Below, piece after piece: positions 1 through 5,659 of a stretch of 5,811 bases of DNA. The position numbers and the translations under genes were made by a program. Source of the DNA: an uncultured Rikenella sp. (GTDB taxonomy: Bacteria; Bacteroidota; Bacteroidia; Bacteroidales; Rikenellaceae). Position 1 is the stretch's first letter; each line of letters starts with the position of its first letter. The DNA lies in assembly GCA_910577885.1 (NCBI GenBank), contig CAJTNK010000114.1:1-5811 (forward strand). Direction: 5' to 3'. Below the pieces are notes generated by a model that saw only the letters and a list, made by a program, of their open reading frames with translations, did no database searches and had not been told where the DNA came from.

Positions 1-57
1 GTTCTTTGGGTCCCTTTCTTTCAAGAAAGGGACAGTACCCTCCCGTCGCTAAAGAAC
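1..57. repeat. Nested palindromic intergenic element (copy A)
   Basis: This is non-coding DNA downstream of guaA. The outer ends are an inverted pair, GTTCTTT at 1-7 and AAAGAAC at 51-57. Inside lies a 10-bp perfect hairpin, GTCCCTTTCT at 10-19 and AGAAAGGGAC at 24-33, with a TTCA loop. The right half (31-61) matches two other places in the window, 106-138 and 2845-2876, and the left end TTCTTTGG recurs at 2732-2739. Terminal inverted repeats, strong folding and recurrence between genes fit a dispersed REP- or MITE-like element. Neither strand has a T-run after the hairpin, so a standard intrinsic terminator for guaA is unlikely. The element touches the window edge and could extend further left. 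Confidence 0.55.
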
Positions 58-105
58 CGATTGCATATTATACCGAAGTAACACGAGTAAAGCGGCGGTA
101 AAAGG

Positions 106-138
106 GAGAGTACCTTCCCTGCGCTAAGAACGGTTGAG
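106..138. repeat. Partial copy of the 32-bp intergenic motif (copy C)
   Basis: The stretch beginning GAGAGTACCTTCCCT and ending AAGAACGGTTG aligns with 31-61 with few mismatches and a one-base gap, and more loosely with 2845-2876. The left half of the element (TTCTTTGG and the hairpin) is absent here, so this looks like a decayed or truncated copy. It ends 15 bp from the guaA stop codon. The sequence between copies A and C (62-105) shows no gene or clear structure. Confidence 0.45.
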
Positions 139-153
139 AAAATAGAAGAAAGC

Positions 154-1683
154 TTATTCCCATTCGATCGTTGCCGGCGGTTTCGACGAGACGTCGTACA
201 CCACGCGATTGATCCCCCGGACCTTATTGATAATGTCGTTCGAGACCTTTGCCAAGAGTTCGTAGGGCAAATGGACCCAGTCGGCCGTCATCCCGTCGGT
301 GGAGGTCACCGCCCTGAGCGCCACACACGACTCGTAAGTCCGTTCGTCGCCCATCACGCCGACACTCTGCACCGGCAGAAGCATCACCCCCGCCTGCCAC
401 ACCCGGTCGTACCACCCGGCATCGCGCAAAGCGTTGATAAAGATCGCATCGGCCTCCTGCAAAATCCGGACTTTCTCCTTGGTCACCTCACCCAGGATTC
501 TGATCCCCAAGCCCGGCCCCGGGAACGGATGGCGCCCCAGCAGCAAGTCCGACAAGCCCAACTCCCGTCCGATGCGCCGCACCTCGTCCTTGAAGAACAA
601 GCGAAGCGGCTCGACGATCTTCAGGTTCATCTTCTCGGGCAGCCCCCCGACGTTGTGGTGCGACTTGATCGTGACACTCGGCCCGTTCACCGACACCGAT
701 TCGATCACGTCCGGATAGATGGTCCCCTGCGCCAGCCATCGCACGTCGCGGAGTTTCTGCGCCTCGGCGTCGAACACCTCGATAAAATCCCGCCCGATGA
801 TCTTGCGTTTCTGTTCCGGGTCGGTGACCCCCTTCAAATCGCCCAGAAACTTATCTCCGGCATCGACCCCGATCACGTTGAGCCCCATGTTCTTGTACGA
901 ATCCAGGACGCTCGAGAACTCATCCTTGCGCAAGAGCCCCATATCGACGAAGATGCAAGTCAGATTGGCCCCGATCGCCTTGTGCAACAGCACGGCAGCC
1001 ACCGACGAGTCGACCCCGCCCGACAAGCCCAACACCACTTTATCATTCCCCAGCTTGTCCCGCAACTCGCGCACCGTAGTTTCGATGTATGAAGCCGGCG
1101 TCCAATCCTGCCGGCAGCCGCAGATATCCACCACGAAATGTTTCAACAGCTTGATCCCCTCCGTCGAGTGGTAGACCTCCGGGTGGAACTGAATCCCCCA
1201 GGTCTGCTCCCCGGCAATGTGGAACGCCGCCACCCGGACATCCTCCGTGCTGGCAATAATCTCGCACCCGTCCGGTTCCCGGACGATCGTATCGCCGTGC
1301 GACATCCACACCTGGGTCTGTTCGCCGAGCGAAGCGATCAACGGGTCATTCCCCTTGACCTTCGAGAGCATCGCACGACCGTACTCCCTGCTATCCGACG
1401 GCGCCACCTCTCCGCCGAAATGATGCGCCAAGTACTGCGCCCCGTAGCACACCCCCAGCAGCGGCAAACGCCCCTTGATCCCAGCCAGGTCCACCTGCGG
1501 CGCCTCCTTATCGCGCACCGATGAAGGGCTTCCCGAAAGAATCACCCCCCTCACCGAAGAATCGATCTCCGGGTAATGGTTGTACGGATGTATCTCGCAA
1601 TAGACATTCAACTCGCGCACCCGCCGCGCAATAAGCTGCGTGTACTGCGAGCCGAAGTCGAGAATCAGAATCTTTTCCTGCAT
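154..1683 (-). CDS. guaA: GMP synthase, glutamine-hydrolysing
   Basis: Makes GMP from XMP with ATP and glutamine, the last step of de novo GMP synthesis, in the cytoplasm. The 509-residue protein has the normal length and full domain order. Residues 1-190 form a class I glutamine amidotransferase domain: ILDFGSQYTQLIARRVREL near the start, nucleophile Cys79 in GVCYGAQ, and His167 and Glu169 in QFHPEV. Residues 200-385 form the ATP pyrophosphatase domain with the P-loop SGGVDS at 221-226. The C-terminal dimerisation domain has RHPFPGPGLGIRILGE (about 384-399) and the typical ending SSKPPATIEWE. All catalytic residues I can check are present. The ATG at 1683 lies about 20 nt after a -7 box and puts the conserved N-terminus at the right place; there is no Shine-Dalgarno, as is usual in Bacteroidetes. 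It lies 64 bp downstream of rnz and probably has its own promoter. Confidence 0.98.
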   Translation of the reverse strand: MQEKILILDFGSQYTQLIARRVRELNVYCEIHPYNHYPEIDSSVRGVILSGSPSSVRDKEAPQVDLAGIKGRLPLLGVCYGAQYLAHHFGGEVAPSDSREYGRAMLSKVKGNDPLIASLGEQTQVWMSHGDTIVREPDGCEIIASTEDVRVAAFHIAGEQTWGIQFHPEVYHSTEGIKLLKHFVVDICGCRQDWTPASYIETTVRELRDKLGNDKVVLGLSGGVDSSVAAVLLHKAIGANLTCIFVDMGLLRKDEFSSVLDSYKNMGLNVIGVDAGDKFLGDLKGVTDPEQKRKIIGRDFIEVFDAEAQKLRDVRWLAQGTIYPDVIESVSVNGPSVTIKSHHNVGGLPEKMNLKIVEPLRLFFKDEVRRIGRELGLSDLLLGRHPFPGPGLGIRILGEVTKEKVRILQEADAIFINALRDAGWYDRVWQAGVMLLPVQSVGVMGDERTYESCVALRAVTSTDGMTADWVHLPYELLAKVSNDIINKVRGINRVVYDVSSKPPATIEWE

Positions 1684-1705
1684 AAAACGAATGTTAGTAA
1701 TGATA

Positions 1706-1713
1706 CAAATTTA
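1706..1713 (-). promoter_or_regulatory. Putative guaA promoter, Bacteroidetes -7 box
   Basis: The minus strand reads TAAATTTG, a full match to the Bacteroidetes sigma-70 (SigABfr) -7 consensus TAnnTTTG. It would start transcription near 1700, giving a leader of roughly 17-20 nt before the guaA ATG. I see no good TTTG -33 element at the usual spacing; the region there is a T5 run and GC-rich sequence just after the rnz stop. guaA could therefore be transcribed on its own as well as by read-through from rnz. Confidence 0.5.
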
Positions 1714-1747
1714 CACCTTTCGGACGAAAAACGCGCCGTCGAGCCGC

Positions 1748-2695
1748 TTAAATCTGTTCGATTTTCAACGAATGGTCTTTCTCGAGGGTCAGCACCAGTC
1801 CGTCGCCTCCCAAAACGCTCGCCGGAAACTCGCTCTGCGCCTCCTCAAGCATCGGTCCCAGCTCCCGGTACCTGGCCGAGTAGTGTCCCAACACGAGATG
1901 CCTTACCCCGGCCCGTGCCGCCACCCGCGCCGCCTGTCGGGCAGTGGAATGGCCCGTTTTCACCGCCAACGCCCGGTCGGCATGCAGGTAGGTCGCCTCG
2001 TGGTAGAGCAGGTCCACCCCGCGCACCAGCGAAACCACCTTCCCCGAAGCGGTCGTATCGCTGCAGAAAGCATAGCTGCGCGCCTCGTACGGCCGATAAG
2101 TGGCCTCCGCCGCCGTCAACGGCATACCATCGACCAAAGTCGTATCCTCGCCCCGTTTCAGTGCGGCGATCTGCGCCGGATCGAGCCCATAACCCTCCAC
2201 CAAGTGCCGATGGACGTTCAACCCCGGCTCCCGTTCGCGGAACAGGTAACCGCAGCACGGCACCCGATGCCTCAAAGGAATCGTGGTCACCGTAAAGACC
2301 CGATTCCCCCACACCTCCACCTCCGCCGCTCTGGCATCCACCTCTTTGATCTCCAGCGGATAAGGCAGCTCGATGGAGAAAAACCCGAAATGACTTCGGA
2401 GCATCTCGCCGAACGGCCTCGGCGCCACGATCGTCAATCCCCTCTGCCGCCCCATCATCCCCATCGTCGACAAAAGCCCGAAAATCCCGTAAACGTGATC
2501 CCCGTGCAAATGAGAGATAAAGATGACATTGATTTTCAGCGGATTGATCCCGTACCGCAGCAACTGATGCTGCGTCCCCTCGCCGCAGTCGATCAAAAAA
2601 AACTGCTCATGTACATTGAGTACATGAGCAGTGTGGTGCCTGGAAAGTATCGGCCGTGCCGAACTGCATCCCAGTATGGTTACCCGAAAGGTCAT
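1748..2695 (-). CDS. rnz: Ribonuclease Z (tRNA 3' endonuclease, short form)
   Basis: A metallo-beta-lactamase-fold endonuclease that cuts 3' trailers from tRNA precursors. The 315 residues fit the short bacterial RNase Z type. The zinc-binding motif HxHxDH is SHLHGDH at 61-67 (His62, His64, Asp66, His67). Other ligands are His143 in PLRHRVPCCGY, Asp213 in CSDT, and His271 in GHYSARY; HEATY at 232-236 and GHS at 248-250 are typical RNase Z motifs. A segment around 155-185 corresponds to the flexible arm that grips tRNA. The N-terminal LNVHEQFFLIDCGEGTQ is conserved in the family. The ATG at 2695 gives the normal start of the fold (VTILGCSSA). The gene follows rpsA after 199 bp of repeat-bearing spacer, with no clear promoter of its own. 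Unusually, codons 22-34 contain a hairpin and T-run resembling an intrinsic terminator (2595-2632). Confidence 0.96.
   Translation of the reverse strand: MTFRVTILGCSSARPILSRHHTAHVLNVHEQFFLIDCGEGTQHQLLRYGINPLKINVIFISHLHGDHVYGIFGLLSTMGMMGRQRGLTIVAPRPFGEMLRSHFGFFSIELPYPLEIKEVDARAAEVEVWGNRVFTVTTIPLRHRVPCCGYLFREREPGLNVHRHLVEGYGLDPAQIAALKRGEDTTLVDGMPLTAAEATYRPYEARSYAFCSDTTASGKVVSLVRGVDLLYHEATYLHADRALAVKTGHSTARQAARVAARAGVRHLVLGHYSARYRELGPMLEEAQSEFPASVLGGDGLVLTLEKDHSLKIEQI
2595..2632 (-). terminator. Intrinsic-terminator-like hairpin inside rnz coding sequence
   Basis: On the minus strand (rnz sense) the arms ACTGCTCATGTAC (2632-2620) and GTACATGAGCAGT (2614-2602) are perfectly complementary over 13 bp around the 5-nt loop TCAAT. 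The 3' arm runs straight into T, eight in a row (2602-2595, the first being the last paired base). That is the form of a Rho-independent terminator in the correct orientation, 64 to 101 nt into the rnz coding sequence. The T-run arises from the conserved Phe-Phe-Leu codons. Whether it terminates is unknown. Translating ribosomes would melt it, so it could act only when rnz is poorly translated. The stem is only about 46% GC, which weakens it somewhat. Confidence 0.5.
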
Positions 2696-2731
2696 AACAC
2701 TATCAAAGTATCTGTCTGCTTTATTAACTCA

Positions 2732-2876
2732 TTCTTTGGCTACGGGCGGGTACCGTACCTTTTACCTACGGTTTCCTCGCGCTACCTCGGCAAAGCGTGC
2801 GAGCCCGCTCTGCTCTCGCTGGCAGCGTCGGTTGTTCACAAAGAGAACAGTTCCCTCCTGTCGTCAATGAACGGTT
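2732..2876. repeat. Expanded copy of the intergenic element (copy B)
   Basis: It fills most of the 199-bp rpsA-rnz spacer. The left end TTCTTTGG (2732-2739) matches copy A at 2-9, and the right end 2845-2876 (beginning GAACAGTTCCCTCC, ending GAACGGTT) matches copy A at 31-61. Between them is about 100 bp of other sequence in place of copy A's short hairpin. That interior can fold: ACCGTA (2752-2757) pairs with TACGGT (2767-2772), and GCGAG (2799-2803) can pair with either CTCGC at 2776-2780 or CTCGC at 2815-2819. TGTTC (2833-2837 region) faces GAACA (2845-2849) near the right end. No coding function is supported. Confidence 0.45.
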
Positions 2877-2894
2877 ATAAGCAGCACAGGTGCT

Positions 2895-4697
2895 TTAGTT
2901 CGATTTTCCTTCGAGCTGCGCTTTGAGTTCCGCCAACCCCGAGATATCCCCTAAAGTCGTCTTCTCCATCGACGAAGAGAGTTTCTTCACCGCATCCTGG
3001 GTCGACGCCTCTTTCACGACATCTTCCTTGGTTTTTGCCTCTTCGAACGTACGGGTGTGGGACAAGATGATCTTGCGATTATTTTTCCCGAATTCGAGCA
3101 CCCGGAATTCCAAGGTTTCGCCCTTCTTGGCGGTCGTTCCGTCGGCTTTCATCAAGCCACGCCCCGGTACGAACCCTTCGCCCCCTTCATTGAGCGTCAC
3201 CACAGCCCCCTTGTCATTCACCTCGGTAATGGTCCCGGTGTGAATCGAGTCCGGCTTGTAGATAGTTTCGTAAACATCCCACGGATTTTCTTCCAACTGT
3301 TTATGGCCCAAGCTCAAGCGACGGTTATCCTTGTCGATTTCGAGCACCTGCACTTCGATCGGCGCATCGATCTGGGTGAATTCCGACGGGTGTTTGATCT
3401 TCTTGGTCCAGCTCAGGTCGCTGATATGGATCAAGCCGTCAACCCCCTCTTCCAGTTCAACAAAAACGCCGAAGTTGGTAAAGTTCCGCACCCGTGCCGT
3501 ATGCCGCGAGCCGACCGGATATTTGGTTTCGATGTTTTCCCACGGATCCGGGGTCAACTGTTTGATCCCGAGCGACATCTTGTGGTCGTCGCGATCCAGG
3601 GTCAAAATAACCGCTTCCACCTCGTCACCGACTTTCATGAAGTCCTGTGCCGAGCGCAGGTGCTGCGACCAGCTCATTTCGCTGACGTGGATCAGCCCTT
3701 CGACCCCGGCAGCGATTTCGACGAACGCACCGTAATCGGCCATCACCACGACTTTCCCCTTCACCTTGTCACCGACCTTGAGTTCCGAAGCCAGTGCATC
3801 CCACGGATGCGGCGTAAGCTGTTTCAACCCGAGGGCGATCCGTTTCTTGGCATCGTCGAAGTCCAGGATAACGACATTGAGTTTCTGATCGAGCTGTACG
3901 ATCTCTTCCGGATGGTTCACCCGTCCCCACGACAAGTCGGTGATATGGATCAAACCGTCCACCCCGCCCAGGTCGATAAACACCCCGTACGAAGTAATGT
4001 TCTTCACCGTCCCTTCGAGGATCTGGCCTTTTTCGAGTTTGCCGATGATATCTTTCTTCTGCTGTTCGAGTTCGGCTTCGATCAGCGCCTTATGCGACAC
4101 GACGACATTGCGGAACTCCTGGTTGATCTTCACGACCTTGAATTCCATGGTCTTGTCGACATAGATATCGTAATCCCGGATCGGTTTCACGTCGATCTGC
4201 GACCCAGGCAAGAACGCCTCGATGCCGAAAACATCGACGATCATCCCCCCCTTGGTCCGACACTTGATGTACCCCTTGATAATTTCGTCCTTTTCCAGAG
4301 CCTCGTTCACACGATCCCACGACCGCAACTGACGCGCCTTTTTATGCGACAAGACGAGCTGTCCTTTTTTATCTTCAGCCGATTCGACATAGACTTCGAC
4401 CTTGTCCCCCACCTGGAGGTCCTGGTTGTAGCGGAACTCGCTGCTGGGAATCACCCCTTCGGACTTAAAGCCGATGTTGACGAGTACTTCGCGTTTGTCG
4501 ACCGCGGTAACAGTCCCTTCCATCACCTCTCCGGGTTGGATATTGGAGAGTGTCTGGTCATACTCTTTGGCGATCTGTTCTTTCGATTCGCCGCCATAGA
4601 GTCCGGCTTCGGTTTCGAAAGCCGCCCAGTCGAACTGTTCGACCGGCACCGATGCGTTGGAGGTTTTCTGTACCTTCGTTTCTTCTGCGTTTGTCAT
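2895..4697 (-). CDS. rpsA: 30S ribosomal protein S1
   Basis: An RNA-binding protein of the small ribosomal subunit that helps mRNA bind and unfold. The 600 residues contain six S1 (OB-fold) domains at about 55-119, 137-203, 223-293, 308-380, 395-467 and 482-548. Domains 3, 4 and 5 are closest to one another, each with a G-V/A-F-V/I core, then GLIHISDLSW-like and SLGxKQL segments, joined by linkers such as LTPHPWD, LTPDPWE and LEENPWD. Domains 1, 2 and 6 are more divergent. An acidic N-terminal extension of about 50 residues and a C-terminal tail of about 50 residues ending LAELKAQLEGKSN complete the protein, a layout I associate with Bacteroidetes S1. The ATG at 4697 follows an A-rich, G-poor leader without Shine-Dalgarno. 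A promoter and inverted repeat lie directly upstream. Confidence 0.97.
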   Translation of the reverse strand: MTNAEETKVQKTSNASVPVEQFDWAAFETEAGLYGGESKEQIAKEYDQTLSNIQPGEVMEGTVTAVDKREVLVNIGFKSEGVIPSSEFRYNQDLQVGDKVEVYVESAEDKKGQLVLSHKKARQLRSWDRVNEALEKDEIIKGYIKCRTKGGMIVDVFGIEAFLPGSQIDVKPIRDYDIYVDKTMEFKVVKINQEFRNVVVSHKALIEAELEQQKKDIIGKLEKGQILEGTVKNITSYGVFIDLGGVDGLIHITDLSWGRVNHPEEIVQLDQKLNVVILDFDDAKKRIALGLKQLTPHPWDALASELKVGDKVKGKVVVMADYGAFVEIAAGVEGLIHVSEMSWSQHLRSAQDFMKVGDEVEAVILTLDRDDHKMSLGIKQLTPDPWENIETKYPVGSRHTARVRNFTNFGVFVELEEGVDGLIHISDLSWTKKIKHPSEFTQIDAPIEVQVLEIDKDNRRLSLGHKQLEENPWDVYETIYKPDSIHTGTITEVNDKGAVVTLNEGGEGFVPGRGLMKADGTTAKKGETLEFRVLEFGKNNRKIILSHTRTFEEAKTKEDVVKEASTQDAVKKLSSSMEKTTLGDISGLAELKAQLEGKSN

Positions 4698-4720
4698 TGT
4701 TTTGTTTTTGTTGTGAGACT
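4698..4720 (-). promoter_or_regulatory. A-rich, Shine-Dalgarno-free rpsA initiation region
   Basis: The 23 nt before the rpsA ATG are almost free of G on the minus strand and end in ACAAAAACAAAACA. There is no GGAGG-like site. Known Bacteroidetes initiation relies on A-rich, unstructured leaders instead of Shine-Dalgarno pairing, and S1 prefers unstructured A/U-rich RNA. This therefore marks the ribosome entry site and is a possible binding site for S1 itself. It also supports the chosen start codon. Confidence 0.45.
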
Positions 4721-4743
4721 AAACGGGTTAGACATTATGTATT

Positions 4744-4802
4744 GACGCCTTTCGCCACGCCCGCCCCCGAGTAAATGAGGAAAGGACGTACCGAAAGGCG
4801 TC
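4744..4802 (-). promoter_or_regulatory. rpsA leader inverted repeat (possible autoregulatory structure)
   Basis: GACGCCTTTCG occurs at 4744-4754 (plus strand) and its exact complement CGAAAGGCGTC at 4792-4802, a perfect 11-bp pair separated by 37 nt. The upstream arm begins one base after the rpsA -7 box, so transcription should start within it (about 4796-4799) and the RNA would keep roughly 7-9 bp of stem at its extreme 5' end. No T-run follows, so it is not an intrinsic terminator for the upstream gene. It could be an RNA structure used for S1 feedback control or transcript stability, or a DNA operator over the start site. I cannot match it to a named r-protein leader family from memory. 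Confidence 0.45.
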
Positions 4803-4803
4803 G

Positions 4804-4838
4804 CAAAGATACACTAAATTTTCGGATCTGCCAACAAA
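4804..4838 (-). promoter_or_regulatory. rpsA promoter, Bacteroidetes type
   Basis: The minus strand carries TATCTTTG at 4811-4804, a full match to the -7 consensus TAnnTTTG. Upstream is TTTGTTGG at 4838-4831. Taking TTGG as the -33 element gives a 19-bp spacer, and taking TTTG gives 23 bp, both near the range reported for Bacteroides promoters. Predicted start is near 4797, leaving a leader of about 100 nt. This is the best complete promoter in the window, which suits a highly expressed ribosomal protein gene. Confidence 0.7.
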
Positions 4839-4856
4839 CGTTCGCCGCACCTACTA

Positions 4857-5594
4857 TTATTCCCTCCTGTGCTGCAACCCGACGCGGATGACCCAATAGT
4901 GCGGCATGCGGTCGAACGATTCGCTGTTCATATCCTCGGGCAGTTGGTTTTCCGGGCAAAACCGATAGATCGGCATCCCGCGATAGTACTTCGAGATCTC
5001 CGCATCGTACCACGACGACCCGAAAAGCAGCACCGGCACCGTCTGATCGACCTTCAGCTCCTTCGTATCGAACGACTTGGGACTATAAGATCCGTAATCC
5101 TTGAAATCGGGCGCGATTTTTTTCATCTTCAACCAGAACGAGCTCATCATGCGCCCTTCCAGCAAGCAGTACACCAACATCGTGGAATCGCTCTGCGGCA
5201 TGAAATAAAATTTGAGGTCGGTCAGGTATTTCTGTCCTTCGCCCCTCCTGCCTTCGAAGACTTTGCCAAAGCTCATCAGCCGCACGGTCCGCATCGAGTC
5301 GCGCCCGAAATACTCGTCGAGCTGCACCATCACCCGCAAACTCGTATCCCGCACCCCCGAAAGATCGTACTTATAAACATACATCTCTTTCAATTCCAAG
5401 AGCTCCCGCAAGTCCTGCGTCTCGATCTTTCCCTCTTTCCACTCCAAACTGCCCGATTCCGAGCCCTGTTCATCCTTCGCCGCCTCGACCCGCGACGCCG
5501 TTTTACCGGTCGCCCGTTCGGTCCGTTTCTTGGCTTCGGTCGTCCCGACCAGCCCCAAAACCACCATCCCGAGCATCAAAATCTTTTTCATCAT
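4857..5594 (-). CDS. Predicted secreted protein of unknown function
   Basis: I do not recognise the family. From the ATG at 5594 the product is 245 residues. It opens with a signal peptide: MMKK, a hydrophobic stretch ILMLGMVVLGLVG, and a likely signal peptidase I site after TTEA (residue 21). There is no lipobox cysteine, so a periplasmic or exported soluble protein is likelier than a lipoprotein. Residues 22-60 are charged and low in complexity (Lys, Glu, Ser, Arg), probably a flexible linker. The rest (about 65-240) is a mixed, aromatic-rich domain with repeated Tyr, Phe and Met (KFYFMPQSDSTMLVYCLLEG; SSWYDAEISKYYRGMPIYRF) and no transmembrane segment. It holds only two cysteines, Cys143 and Cys213. 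The frame stays open to 5690, but a -7 box at 5625-5632 lies inside that extension, and the signal peptide favours 5594 (or the adjacent ATG at 5591). It ends 159 bp before rpsA, which has its own promoter. Confidence 0.75.
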   Translation of the reverse strand: MMKKILMLGMVVLGLVGTTEAKKRTERATGKTASRVEAAKDEQGSESGSLEWKEGKIETQDLRELLELKEMYVYKYDLSGVRDTSLRVMVQLDEYFGRDSMRTVRLMSFGKVFEGRRGEGQKYLTDLKFYFMPQSDSTMLVYCLLEGRMMSSFWLKMKKIAPDFKDYGSYSPKSFDTKELKVDQTVPVLLFGSSWYDAEISKYYRGMPIYRFCPENQLPEDMNSESFDRMPHYWVIRVGLQHRRE

Positions 5595-5624
5595 AACCAA
5601 CCGTTTTATTTCCGTTCCTTTCCG

Positions 5625-5632
5625 CAAAGGTA
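5625..5632 (-). promoter_or_regulatory. Putative promoter of the secreted-protein gene, -7 box
   Basis: The minus strand reads TACCTTTG, a full match to TAnnTTTG. Start of transcription would fall near 5618, about 24 nt before the ATG at 5594. No TTTG -33 element is seen at standard spacing; the region upstream (about 5641-5656) is a purine-rich run of A and G on the minus strand, which might help as an upstream element. This site argues against translation starting at 5690. Confidence 0.5.
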
Positions 5633-5659
5633 GCACAATTCTTTTTCTCTTTTTTCCTG

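Noticed and set aside
10..33. 10-bp hairpin as the guaA intrinsic terminator
   Set aside because: On the minus strand it is followed by CCAAAGAAC, not a T-run, and it lies over 120 nt past the stop codon; a repeat element explains it better.
2704..2710. rnz promoter -7 box TACTTTG on the minus strand
   Set aside because: The spacer in TAnnTTTG is one base short, there is no TTTG -33 element at the right distance, and transcription would start essentially at the ATG.
2883..2894. Small palindrome AGCAC/GTGCT next to the rpsA stop codon as a terminator
   Set aside because: The stem is only 4-5 bp with almost no loop, and no T-run follows on the minus strand.
1640..2926. Plus-strand open frame of 428 codons across rnz and its flanks
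   Set aside because: It runs antisense through rnz and two intergenic spacers, with Arg/Pro/His-rich composition typical of a shadow in GC-rich DNA.
3057..4745. Long plus-strand open frame of 562 codons opposite rpsA
   Set aside because: It is the complement of a clear six-domain S1 gene; the product is rich in Asp, His, Phe and Val as expected of a reverse-complement shadow, and has no motif or start signal.
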